A stretch of 64,000 bases of DNA from Acidovorax sp. A79 (lineage in GTDB: Bacteria; Pseudomonadota; Gammaproteobacteria; Burkholderiales; Burkholderiaceae_C), in the NCBI RefSeq assembly GCF_041154505.1, contig NZ_AP028672.1, forward strand, positions 2,374,001 through 2,438,000, given 5' to 3'. The notes under the pieces are model-generated. The model saw nothing but the letters and a program-made list of their open reading frames with translations, made no database searches and was not told where the DNA came from. Made by a program: the position numbers and the translations under genes. Positions 51,684-60,969 of this stretch are shown piece after piece. How positions within the stretch are numbered: position 1 is the first letter of the stretch; each line of letters opens with the position of its first letter.

Positions 51684-52634
51684 TCAAGCCGTCACCTGCA
51701 CTTGGCGCGCGTAAGGCAGCGGCGCCACGGCGCCATAGCCCTGCACGGCCAGCGCGGCGGCGGCATTGGCATAGCGCGCCGCAGTGAACACGTCGTCGCC
51801 CTTCGCCATGCGGGCCAGCAGGTTGCCGCAGAAACAGTCGCCCGCGCCCGTGGCGTCCACCGGGGTCACGCGCAGGCCCGCGATGCGCTCCCTGCGCTGG
51901 CCATCGCTGGCCAGGGCCCCCTCGGCACCGAGCTTGAGCACCACCGTGGCAGCGCCGCGCGCGTGGCCCCAGTCGGCGATGGCATCGGGATCGGTCAGGC
52001 CGGTCAGGGCCTGCATGTCCTCCAGGCTGGGCAGGAAGATGTCGCACAGCGCCACCGCCTGCGCGATGCAGGCCTGGGCCCGCGCCAGCGGCCAGAGCTT
52101 CAGGCGCAGGTTGGAGTCGAAGGCCACCCGGGTGCCGGCCTCGCGCGCGAGACGCATGGCCTCGAAGGCGGTATCGCAGGCCTGCGGCGAGATGGCCAGC
52201 GAAATGCCCGACAGGTGCAGGATGCGTGCGGCGCGCAGCACGGCAGCGGGCTCGCCGGACAGCCACTGCGGCGTCATGCGGCTGGCTGCCGAGCCCGCGC
52301 GCAGGTAGCTGAACTCGTGCCCATTCGCCCCGTGTGTGACGAAATAGATGCCGGTGGGGTGCTCGCCATCGCTCTGCACGCCACGCACGTCCACGCCCTC
52401 GGTGCGCCACAGCGTGGCCAGGGCCTGGCCGAACGTATCCTGCCCGACGCGCGTGAGGTAGGCCACGCGGGCGCCGGCCCGTGCGGCGGCGATGGCGGCG
52501 TTGCTGGTGTCGCCCCCGAAGCCGCGCAGGTACTGCGGCTGGCCGGGGTGGACCTGGTTGAACTCGACCATGGCCTCGCCGAGCGCGGCCACGTCGAAGG
52601 CTTTGCCCACCGATGGTGCGGGGTGGTCAGGCAC
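51684..52634 (-). CDS. kdgK: 2-keto-3-deoxygluconate kinase-type PfkB sugar kinase
   Basis: A 316-residue PfkB-family kinase. Features specific to 2-keto-3-deoxygluconate (KDG) kinases are visible: FGGDTSNAA (~38-46), GIYFV, FSYLRAGSAAS, LSGISLAIS and DSNLRLKLW, with the catalytic DATGAGD at 260-266. It should phosphorylate KDG to KDPG in the cytosol for Entner-Doudoroff-type aldol cleavage. It overlaps ridA by 8 bp and is divergent from a transporter/dehydratase/deacylase operon, giving a likely source of KDG from an amino-sugar acid. Confidence 0.88.
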   Translation of the reverse strand: MPDHPAPSVGKAFDVAALGEAMVEFNQVHPGQPQYLRGFGGDTSNAAIAAARAGARVAYLTRVGQDTFGQALATLWRTEGVDVRGVQSDGEHPTGIYFVTHGANGHEFSYLRAGSAASRMTPQWLSGEPAAVLRAARILHLSGISLAISPQACDTAFEAMRLAREAGTRVAFDSNLRLKLWPLARAQACIAQAVALCDIFLPSLEDMQALTGLTDPDAIADWGHARGAATVVLKLGAEGALASDGQRRERIAGLRVTPVDATGAGDCFCGNLLARMAKGDDVFTAARYANAAAALAVQGYGAVAPLPYARQVQVTA

Positions 52635-53019
52635 GGGGCTTGTAGGCGGTGACGTCGATCTCGACCTTGGCGTCGATCATGAGGCGCGACTCCACCGTCG
52701 AGCGTGCCGGGCGGTGCTCGCCAAAGCACTCCATGTAGACACGGTTGAAGCTGCCGAAATCGCGCGCATCGGCCAGCCAGACGCTGACCTTGGCCACATC
52801 GGCCAGAGTGCAGTCGGCCAGTGCCAGGGCGTCCTTGACGCGCTGGAACACCTGGCGCGTCTGCGCCTCGATGCCGCCGACGATGACCTGGCCCTGGTCG
52901 TCCGTGGGCACCTGGCCCGAGACGAAGACGAAGTCGCCGGCGCGCGTGGCGGGGGACAGGGGGCGCGCCTGGCGGTCGGAGGCGATGGGGGACTGGCCCA
53001 GCAGTTCTACGTGGCTCAT
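52627..53019 (-). CDS. ridA: RidA/YjgF-family enamine-imine deaminase
   Basis: A 130-residue RidA-family protein: FVFVSGQVP, the ligand arginine expected near RPARSTVES (~105) and a terminal VEIDVTAYKP. RidA hydrolyses reactive enamine/imine products of PLP dehydratases, fitting the fold-III dehydratase in the divergent operon. AAGGAG precedes the ATG. Translationally coupled to the kinase. Confidence 0.88.
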   Translation of the reverse strand: MSHVELLGQSPIASDRQARPLSPATRAGDFVFVSGQVPTDDQGQVIVGGIEAQTRQVFQRVKDALALADCTLADVAKVSVWLADARDFGSFNRVYMECFGEHRPARSTVESRLMIDAKVEIDVTAYKPRA

Positions 53020-53034
53020 GGATCAAGCTCCTTG

Positions 53035-53049
53035 TGTAAATTATTTACA
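53035..53049. promoter_or_regulatory. RpiR/HexR-like operator 1 (TGTAAATTATTTACA)
   Basis: A perfect 15-bp palindrome around a central T, 16 bp upstream of ridA. It resembles the TGTAAT...ATTACA box of HexR, an RpiR-family regulator, and coincides with the predicted transcription start of ridA-kdgK. Confidence 0.65.
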
Positions 53050-53055
53050 TCAAAC

Positions 53056-53084
53056 ATCCTAAAAAACCCGTTTGACTTTCACAA
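53056..53084 (-). promoter_or_regulatory. Predicted promoter of ridA-kdgK
   Basis: On the minus strand TTGTGA (53084-53079), a 17-bp spacer and TAGGAT (53061-53056). The start point would be at about 53049, the edge of operator 1. Confidence 0.5.
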
Positions 53085-53100
53085 AAGGGTAATCTACGAT
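53072..53100 (+). promoter_or_regulatory. Predicted promoter of the transporter-dehydratase-deacylase operon
   Basis: TTGACT (53072-53077), a 17-bp spacer and TACGAT (53095-53100). The start point would be at about 53107, the first base of operator 2. Its -35 box lies one base from the -35 box of the divergent promoter. Confidence 0.55.
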
Positions 53101-53106
53101 GAAAAA

Positions 53107-53121
53107 TGTAATGTTATTACT
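53107..53121. promoter_or_regulatory. RpiR/HexR-like operator 2 (TGTAATGTTATTACT)
   Basis: TGTAAT-GTT-ATTAC(T): a near-palindrome with the same form as operator 1, 72 bp away, 12 bp upstream of the binding-protein ATG. Binding here would block the plus-strand promoter. Confidence 0.55.
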
Positions 53122-53133
53122 TATGGAGCCACG

Positions 53134-54732
53134 ATGCAATCCTCATCCATCCGCGATTGGTTGACGCCCGGAATGCCTGTACAGGCCGCCCGGCGCAGTG
53201 TTCTGGGCCTGGCCGCCAGTGCGGCCGTGCTCGTGGCCCTGGGGTCGGGCACGGCCGCCCAGGCCGCCCCCGCCAAGGGCGGCGCGGCCAACCTGGCCAT
53301 GGTCGGCGAACCGCAGGGGCTGGACCCCATGGTGAGCACGGCCGACCTGGTCGGCACCATCATGCAGCACGTGTACGAGCCGCTGTACACCTTTGACGCG
53401 AACTGGGCCGTGGCACCCATGCTGGCCGAGGGTCTGCCCACCGTGTCCAAGGACGGGCTGACCTACACCATCGCGCTGCGCAAGGAAGTGAAGCTGCACA
53501 ACGGCCGCGACCTGAACGCCGAGGACGTGGTGGCCTCGCTGCAGCGCTGGATGGAGTTGTCGCCGCGCGGCAAGGCCGTGGGCAAGGAGGTGGCCTCGCT
53601 CACCGCCAAGGGCCCGCTGTCGGTGGAGCTCAAGCTCAAGGCGCCCTACGCGCCGCTGCTGGCCCAGCTGGCGCTGCCCAGCGGCATGGCGGCCATCATG
53701 GCCAAGGAGAGCATCGCGCCGCAGCTCAAGGACTTCATCGGCACCGGCCCCTACAAGTTCAAGGAGCGCCGCCCCGACCAGTTCACGGTGCTGGTACGCC
53801 ACGACACCTACAGCGCCCGCAAGGAGGCCCCGAGCGGCTACGCCGGCCGCCGCGAGGCTCTGCTCGACGAGCTGCGCTTCGTGCCCGTGCCCAATGCCAA
53901 CACGCGCGTGGAAGGCGCCCTGTCGGGCCAGTTCCAGTACGCCGACCTGCTGCCCGTGGAAGCGGCAGGCCGCATCGACAAGGGCGCGCCAGCCGTGGTG
54001 CCCATCGTGACCAAGAACTTCGGCTTCCCCTACATCGTCTTCAACACCAAGGAGGGCGTGCTGGCCGCGCAGCCGCTGCGCCGCGCCGTGCAGACCGCCG
54101 TGGGCTCAGGCGAGCTGCTGGCCGCCGGCTTTGGCGACAACCGCTTCTTCGTGGTGGAGCCCAACTTCTTCCCCAAGGGCACGCCCTACTACGCCGACGC
54201 TGGCAGCAAGCTGTACAACGAGCGCAACCCGCAGGCCGCCAAGGACCAGGCGGCCAAGGCCGGCTACAACGGCCAGCCGGTGCGCATCATGGCCAGCCGG
54301 CAGTACGAGTTCCACTACAACATGGCGCTGGTGATGGCCGAGCAGCTCAAGAAGGCCGGCTTCAAGACCGAGCTGCAGGTGGTGGACTGGGCCACGCTGG
54401 TGCAGCGGCGCAACGACCCCAAGCTGTGGGACGTGTACTTCACGCACTCGGGCCTGTTCCCCGAACCCATGCTCTCGCCGCCGCAACTGGGTGACGGTGC
54501 ACCGGGCTGGTGGGATTCGCCCGCCAAGAAGGCCACGCTCACGGCCTTCAACCAGGAGACCAATGTCGCCAAGCGCGGCCCGTTGTGGGCTGCCGTGCAG
54601 CAGGTGGTGTACGACGAGGTGCCCTTCATCGAAGTGGGCAAGTTCAACAGCCTGTCGGCGCGCTCGGCCAAGCTCGAGGGCTACACCCCGGCGATCTGGC
54701 CGTTCTTCTGGAACACGGGCCTCACCAAGTAA
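53134..54732 (+). CDS. Family-5 (oligopeptide-type) ABC transporter binding protein
   Basis: A 532-residue periplasmic binding protein. Long N-region with RR (ARRSVLGLAAS) suggests Sec or Tat export; cleavage near AQAA|PAKG. The body follows the DppA/OppA pattern: PQGLDPM, VYEPLYTF, GLTYTIALRKEVKLHNGRD-like and IGTGPYKFKE. Family 5 proteins bind peptides but also oligosaccharides and amino-sugar compounds. First gene of a seven-gene operon; GGAG five bases before the ATG. Confidence 0.88.
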   Translation: MQSSSIRDWLTPGMPVQAARRSVLGLAASAAVLVALGSGTAAQAAPAKGGAANLAMVGEPQGLDPMVSTADLVGTIMQHVYEPLYTFDANWAVAPMLAEGLPTVSKDGLTYTIALRKEVKLHNGRDLNAEDVVASLQRWMELSPRGKAVGKEVASLTAKGPLSVELKLKAPYAPLLAQLALPSGMAAIMAKESIAPQLKDFIGTGPYKFKERRPDQFTVLVRHDTYSARKEAPSGYAGRREALLDELRFVPVPNANTRVEGALSGQFQYADLLPVEAAGRIDKGAPAVVPIVTKNFGFPYIVFNTKEGVLAAQPLRRAVQTAVGSGELLAAGFGDNRFFVVEPNFFPKGTPYYADAGSKLYNERNPQAAKDQAAKAGYNGQPVRIMASRQYEFHYNMALVMAEQLKKAGFKTELQVVDWATLVQRRNDPKLWDVYFTHSGLFPEPMLSPPQLGDGAPGWWDSPAKKATLTAFNQETNVAKRGPLWAAVQQVVYDEVPFIEVGKFNSLSARSAKLEGYTPAIWPFFWNTGLTK

Positions 54733-54756
54733 GCCCCAGAGCGAAGGTTCGTTGCC

Positions 54757-55704
54757 ATGCGTTTTCTGATGAACCGCCTGGGCGGCGCCCTAGTGGTGCT
54801 GGCCCTCGTCGCGGTGCTGGTGTTCGCGCTCACGCGCCTAGCCTCGGGCGACCCGGTGGCGCTGCTGCTGGGCGACCAGGCCACGGCCGCCGACATCGCC
54901 GCGGCGCGCACGCAGTACGGGCTGGACAAGCCCCTGCCCACGCAGTTCGTGCTGTGGGTGGGCGAGCTGCTGCAGGGCAACCTGGGCCAGTCCATCTTCT
55001 TGCAGCGCCCGGTGGCGCAGGCGCTGCTGGAGCGCGCCGAGCCCACGCTGTTCCTGGCACTGTTCGCGGTGGGCATCGCGGCGCTGATCGGCATTCCCTG
55101 CGGCATGGCGGCGGCCATCTGGCGCGGCAGCGCGGGTGACCAGGCGCTGAGCGGCGTGGCCATGCTGGGCGCCAGCGTGCCCAGCTTCTGGCTCGGGCTG
55201 ATCCTGATCCAGCTGTTCGCGGTCAAGCTCGGCTGGTTCCCGGCATCGGGCTATGGCGATCCGTCGTCGCCGCTGGCCGAGCGCCTGTCGCACCTCTTGC
55301 TGCCGGCGCTGGTGCTGGGGCTGCTGAACTCGGCGCTGATCATCCGCTTCACGCGCGCCTCCATGCTCGACATCCTGGGCGAGGACTATGTGCGCACCGC
55401 ACGCGCCAAGGGCCTGGCCGAGCGCACGGTGATGGTCAAGCATGTGCTGCGCAATGCGCTGGTGCCCATCGTCACCGTGCTCGGCCTGACGCTGGCGCTG
55501 ATGATCGGCGGCACGGTGGTGACGGAGACGGTGTTCAACCTGCCCGGCGTGGGCAACCTGGTGGTGCGCGCCGTGCTGCGCCGCGACTACCCGGTGATCC
55601 AGGGCACGCTGCTGGTGATTGCGGCGATCTATGTGTTCATCAACCTGGCCATCGATTTTCTGTACACGCTGGTCGATCCGCGCATCCGGCTGGAGGGCAA
55701 ATGA
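54757..55704 (+). CDS. Oligopeptide-type ABC transporter permease (DppB-like)
   Basis: A 315-residue permease with six helices, the DppB N-terminus FLMNRLGGALVVL and the cytoplasmic EAA loop EDYVRTARAKGLAERTVM. Ends with DPRIRLEGK. 24 bp after the binding-protein gene. Confidence 0.9.
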   Translation: MRFLMNRLGGALVVLALVAVLVFALTRLASGDPVALLLGDQATAADIAAARTQYGLDKPLPTQFVLWVGELLQGNLGQSIFLQRPVAQALLERAEPTLFLALFAVGIAALIGIPCGMAAAIWRGSAGDQALSGVAMLGASVPSFWLGLILIQLFAVKLGWFPASGYGDPSSPLAERLSHLLLPALVLGLLNSALIIRFTRASMLDILGEDYVRTARAKGLAERTVMVKHVLRNALVPIVTVLGLTLALMIGGTVVTETVFNLPGVGNLVVRAVLRRDYPVIQGTLLVIAAIYVFINLAIDFLYTLVDPRIRLEGK

Positions 55705-55705
55705 T

Positions 55706-56575
55706 ATGTGGCAACGCCTGATCCGCAATCTCCGTGACTACTGGCTGCCGCTGGCACGCAAGCTGTTCGCCCGCAAGGTGGTGCTGGCCTCGGCCATCGT
55801 GCTGGCGCTGGTGGTCGTAGTGGCCACGGTGTTCCCCTGGGTGTCGGATGCCGACCCCAACGCCATCTCGATCAGCGAGCGCCTGAACGCGCCTTCGGCC
55901 GCGCACTGGGCCGGCACCGACGAGCTGGGGCGCGACGTGATGCTGCGCATCGTGCATGGCGCGCGCTATTCGCTGCTGATCGGCGGGCTCACCGCGGCGG
56001 GCGCCGTGCTGTTCGGCACGCTGCTGGGCATGTTCGCGGGCTTCTTTCGGCGCCTGGACGCACCGCTGATGCGCGTGGTGGACGCGATGATGTCCTTCCC
56101 CGACATCCTGCTGGGGATTGCGCTGGTGTCCATCCTGGGCGCCTCGCTGTGGAACGTGATGCTGGCGCTGGTCATCGTCTACACGCCGCGCGTGGCACGC
56201 GTGGTGCGGGCCAGCACCCTGGTGCTGCGCGAGCTGCTGTTCGTGGACGCGGCACGCGCCCTGGGCGTGCGCACGCCGCGCATCCTGCTCAAGCACATCC
56301 TGCCCAACCTGGTCTCGCCCATCCTGGTGCAGGTGACCTTCATCTTCGCCTATGCCATCCTGGCCGAGGCGGGCCTGTCCTTCCTGGGCGTGGGCGTGCC
56401 GCCCGACATCCCCACCTGGGGCACCATGATCGCGGGCAGCCTGGAGTCGGCCGACCGCGCGTTCTGGACCATTCTCTACCCGGGCCTGGCCATCGTGTTC
56501 ACCGCCCTGTCGCTGCAGATGCTGGGCGACGGTGTGCGCGACCTGCTCGACCCCAAGCTCAAGAAGGCCGCATGA
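55706..56575 (+). CDS. Oligopeptide-type ABC transporter permease (DppC-like)
   Basis: A 289-residue permease: HWAGTDELGRDVMLRIVHGAR is the DppC signature near residue 70, and an EAA loop RELLFVDAARALGVRTPRI follows. One base separates it from the DppB-like gene's stop; GGAGG lies just upstream of the ATG. Confidence 0.9.
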   Translation: MWQRLIRNLRDYWLPLARKLFARKVVLASAIVLALVVVVATVFPWVSDADPNAISISERLNAPSAAHWAGTDELGRDVMLRIVHGARYSLLIGGLTAAGAVLFGTLLGMFAGFFRRLDAPLMRVVDAMMSFPDILLGIALVSILGASLWNVMLALVIVYTPRVARVVRASTLVLRELLFVDAARALGVRTPRILLKHILPNLVSPILVQVTFIFAYAILAEAGLSFLGVGVPPDIPTWGTMIAGSLESADRAFWTILYPGLAIVFTALSLQMLGDGVRDLLDPKLKKAA

Positions 56576-56639
56576 GCTTCTTTCACCGACCCACGCAAGC
56601 GCCCGCCCCTGGCGAGCGCGTTACGAAGGCAACCCACCC

Positions 56640-57682
<1,043 letters not shown>

Positions 57683-57686
<4 letters not shown>

Positions 57687-58660
57687 GCGCCGTTGCCAGC
57701 GACAACCTGATCGAAGTGCGCGGGCTGCGCAAATACTTCGGCAGCGGCACGCACCCGGTGCGTGCGGTGGACGATGTGAGCTTTGCCATCCGGCGCGGCG
57801 AGACCCTGGGCCTGGTGGGCGAGTCGGGCTCGGGCAAGAGCACCATCGGCCGCCTGCTGACCCGGCTGGTGGACCCGACGGCCGGGCAGATGCTGTACCA
57901 CGGCGGCGACGCCGGTGGGCAGGATCTGGCGGGGATGAGCCAGGGCCAGTTCCGCCCGCTGCGTTCCAAGATCCAGATCATCTTCCAGGACCCGTATGCC
58001 AGCCTGAACCCGCGCATGCGCATCCGCGAAGTGCTGGGTGAGGCACTGGACACGCACAAGCAGGCGCGCGGCGCGGCACGCCAGCCGCGCATCCAGGAGT
58101 TGCTCACGCAGGTGGGCCTCAGGCCCGAGCATGCGGACCGGTTTCCGCACGAGTTCTCGGGCGGGCAGCGCCAGCGCATCGGCATTGCGCGCGCACTGGC
58201 GGTGCAGCCGAACTTCATCGTGGCGGACGAGCCGCTGTCGGCGCTGGACGTGTCGATCCAGGCGCAGGTGGTGAACCTGCTGGGCGACCTCAAGGAGCAG
58301 CTGGGCCTGACCCTGCTGTTCATCTCGCACGACCTGGACGTGGTGGAGTACCTGTGCGACCGCGTGGTGGTGCTCTACCTGGGCCGGGTGATGGAGATCG
58401 CGCCCACCAGCGCACTGTATGCACAGCCGGCCCACCCCTATACACGCGCCCTGCTGGCGGCCGCGCCGATCCCCGATCCGGCGCAGCGGCGTACCATTCC
58501 GCTGCTGCAGGGCGACCTGCCCAGCCCCGCCAACCCGCCGTCGGGCTGCGTGTTCCGCACACGCTGCCCGCACGCGGTGGCTGAATGCGCCAGCGCCGAC
58601 ATGGCCCTGCGCCCCGTGGGCACCGAGCACTGGAAGGCCTGCTGGCGCGACGACATCTGA
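57683..58660 (+). CDS. Oligopeptide-type ABC transporter ATPase (DppF-like)
   Basis: A 325-residue ATPase: [31 protein letters not shown] and the C-terminal [14 protein letters not shown]. Overlaps the DppD-like gene by 4 bp (ATGA). Completes the importer. Confidence 0.9.
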
Positions 58661-58701
58661 CTGTGCAGCCTGGCTGCGCGCTCGCAACATGAAAACACAC
58701 C

Positions 58702-59988
58702 ATGAGCACCACCACTGACTTCACCCTGGACGCCTCCTGCAAGAGCTATCCCCTCGCCGCAGCGCCCTGCCGCGCCAGCGAGATCGCCGCGCGCGGCTGG
58801 AACGTGCTGGCCGACGACCTGGCGTTCCCCCTGGCGGTGCTGAGCCGCACGGCTCTGGCACACAACCTGGCCTGGATGCAGGATTTCGCGGCGCGCAAGG
58901 GCATTGCGCTGGCGCCGCACGGCAAGACCACCATGTCGCCCGAGCTCTTTGCACAGCAGCTGGCGGGCGGTGCCTGGGGCCTGACCTTCGCCACGGCCTT
59001 CCAGGTCGCGGTGGGGGTGCAAGCCGGTGCGCGCCGCGTCATCATCGCCAACCAGGTGGTCTGCGATGCCGACCTGGATGCGCTCGATGCACTGCTGGCG
59101 CGCCACGCCGATCTCACAGTGTGGTTCCTCGTGGATTCGCTCGCGCAGCTCACGCTGGTCGAGGACTGGAAGCAGCGCCGCGGCAGTGCCCGGGTGTTCA
59201 ACGTGCTGCTGGAGATGGGCGTCCCCGGTCAGCGCACCGGCTGCCGCACGCTGGACGAGGCTCTGGCACTGGTGCGCGCACTGGCGGCCTCGAAGGCGGT
59301 GCAGTTCGATGGCATCGAATGCTACGAGGGCGGCGTGGCGCGCTGCGACAACGACCATGACGCACGTGAAGTGACCGCCCTGGTGCGCCGCGTGCTGGAG
59401 GTCGCCCGCACCTGCGACGCAGCGCACCTGTTCGCCAGCGAGCGCATCCTGCTCACGGCCGGCGGCTCGGCCGTGTTCGACCTGGTGGTGCCGCTGCTGC
59501 AGGCCCAGGGCCTGTCACGCCCCGTGGAGGGCGTGCTGCGCTCGGGCTGCTATGTGACGCACGACCATGGCAACTACGCGCGCTTCCTCAAGAACGTGGA
59601 GCAGCGCGAAGGGCTCGATGCCTCGCTGCGCCCGGCCCTCACGGTCTGGGCCATGGTGCAGTCGGTGCCGGAGCCGGGCCTGGCCCTGTTGACCTGCGGG
59701 CGCCGCGACATCTCCTACGACCTGGAGATGCCCATCCCGGTGCAGCTGGCGCGGCGCGGCGAGCGCTCGGCGGCGGTCGCCCCTGCCGGCTGGAGCGTGA
59801 GCGCCTTGAACGACCAGCATGCCTACCTGCGCTTCGATGCCGCAGCCGGCGACGCCGCTGCGCCCCGTGTGGGCGACCGCGTGGCGCTGGGTATCTCGCA
59901 CCCCTGCACCACCTTCGACAAGTGGCGCTGGATGCCGCTGGTGGAAGACGATGGCGCCATCACGGGTGCCATCAGCACCCGGTTCTGA
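58702..59988 (+). CDS. Metal-dependent fold-type III PLP dehydratase (D-glucosaminate dehydratase/D-serine deaminase type)
   Basis: A 428-residue enzyme with an alanine-racemase-type barrel and the D-serine-dehydratase-like C-terminal domain. PLP lysine K75 in APHGKTTMSP; metal ligands H400 and C402 in SHPCTTFDKW. This family removes water and ammonia from D-configured beta-hydroxy amino acids. D-serine and D-glucosaminate are both fitting substrates; the linked KDG kinase and SIS-domain regulator favour D-glucosaminate, whose product is KDG. RidA would assist release of the enamine intermediate. Confidence 0.85.
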   Translation: MSTTTDFTLDASCKSYPLAAAPCRASEIAARGWNVLADDLAFPLAVLSRTALAHNLAWMQDFAARKGIALAPHGKTTMSPELFAQQLAGGAWGLTFATAFQVAVGVQAGARRVIIANQVVCDADLDALDALLARHADLTVWFLVDSLAQLTLVEDWKQRRGSARVFNVLLEMGVPGQRTGCRTLDEALALVRALAASKAVQFDGIECYEGGVARCDNDHDAREVTALVRRVLEVARTCDAAHLFASERILLTAGGSAVFDLVVPLLQAQGLSRPVEGVLRSGCYVTHDHGNYARFLKNVEQREGLDASLRPALTVWAMVQSVPEPGLALLTCGRRDISYDLEMPIPVQLARRGERSAAVAPAGWSVSALNDQHAYLRFDAAAGDAAAPRVGDRVALGISHPCTTFDKWRWMPLVEDDGAITGAISTRF

Positions 59989-60003
59989 GACGCGGAGAAG
60001 CGC

Positions 60004-60969
60004 ATGAACAGCAGCCTGCCTCCTTCGCCCTCGTCCTCCACCCAGCCACCCAGCCCCACGCCGGGATTGCTGCAGCAACTGCGCGAGCGCCAGGACAGCC
60101 TGCCCGAGGCGCAGCGCAGCGTGGTGCGCGCGGTGCTGGAGGACCCCCGCGTTGCCGTGGCCGCCACGGTGGAGCAACTGGCGCAGCAGGCCGGCGTGTC
60201 CATGCCGACCATCGTGCGCACCTGCCGCAGCTTCGGCTACGACTCGGTGCGCGAGTTCATGCTGGCGCTGGCGCAGGACCTGGCGGTCTCGGGCTCCTAT
60301 CTGCACCGCAGCGTGCTGGCCGAGGACACGGCGCAGGACGTCTCCAGCAAGATCATCCATGCGGCCGTCTCCTCGCTGACCGAGCTGGGCCGGCGCATCG
60401 ACGTGGACGTGATCGACCAGGTGGCCGCCAAGCTCGCCAAGGCGCGGCGCATCGACTGCTACTCGGTGGGTGCGGCATCGACCTTCACGGCCAGCGAGCT
60501 GCAGAGCCGGCTGTTCCGCCTGGGCCTCACGGCCAACGCGATCTTCGACGCGCACCAGCAACTGGTCTCTGCCAGCACCCTGGGCCCCGAGGGCGTGGCC
60601 TTCGTGGTCTCGCACGTGGGGCGCATGCCCTACACGGTGGAGGCGGCGCGTTTCGCCCGCTCGCAGGGCGCCACGGTGATCGCGCTGACCCAACCCGGTA
60701 CGCCGCTGGCCGAGACGGCCGACCTGGTGCTGGCCGTGTCGGTGCCGCAGGATGCGGTGATGCGCGTGGGCACCGAGGCCTACCTGGCCCACCTGGTGGT
60801 GATCGAGATCCTGATGGTGCGCCTGGCGCAGCAGTTGGGGCCGGTGGCCACGCGGGGCCTGCAGCAGTTCAAGCAGCTTTTGCACAAACACGGATTCGAC
60901 AGCGCCGAGTATTCGGGCGCCATGGACCACGGCCCGGGCATGCACAAGCCGGGCCAGAAAGACAATTGA
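60004..60969 (+). CDS. RpiR/HexR-family regulator with SIS domain
   Basis: A 321-residue regulator: N-terminal RpiR HTH (~15-90; VEQLAQQAGVSMPTIVRTCRSFGY) and a SIS sugar-phosphate-binding domain (~130-260; RRIDCYSVGAAS, SHVGRMPYTVEAA). HexR of this family senses KDPG, the product expected from the KDG kinase in the divergent unit. Two HexR-like boxes lie between the divergent promoters. Its TGA overlaps the next ATG by one base. Confidence 0.88.
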   Translation: MNSSLPPSPSSSTQPPSPTPGLLQQLRERQDSLPEAQRSVVRAVLEDPRVAVAATVEQLAQQAGVSMPTIVRTCRSFGYDSVREFMLALAQDLAVSGSYLHRSVLAEDTAQDVSSKIIHAAVSSLTELGRRIDVDVIDQVAAKLAKARRIDCYSVGAASTFTASELQSRLFRLGLTANAIFDAHQQLVSASTLGPEGVAFVVSHVGRMPYTVEAARFARSQGATVIALTQPGTPLAETADLVLAVSVPQDAVMRVGTEAYLAHLVVIEILMVRLAQQLGPVATRGLQQFKQLLHKHGFDSAEYSGAMDHGPGMHKPGQKDN

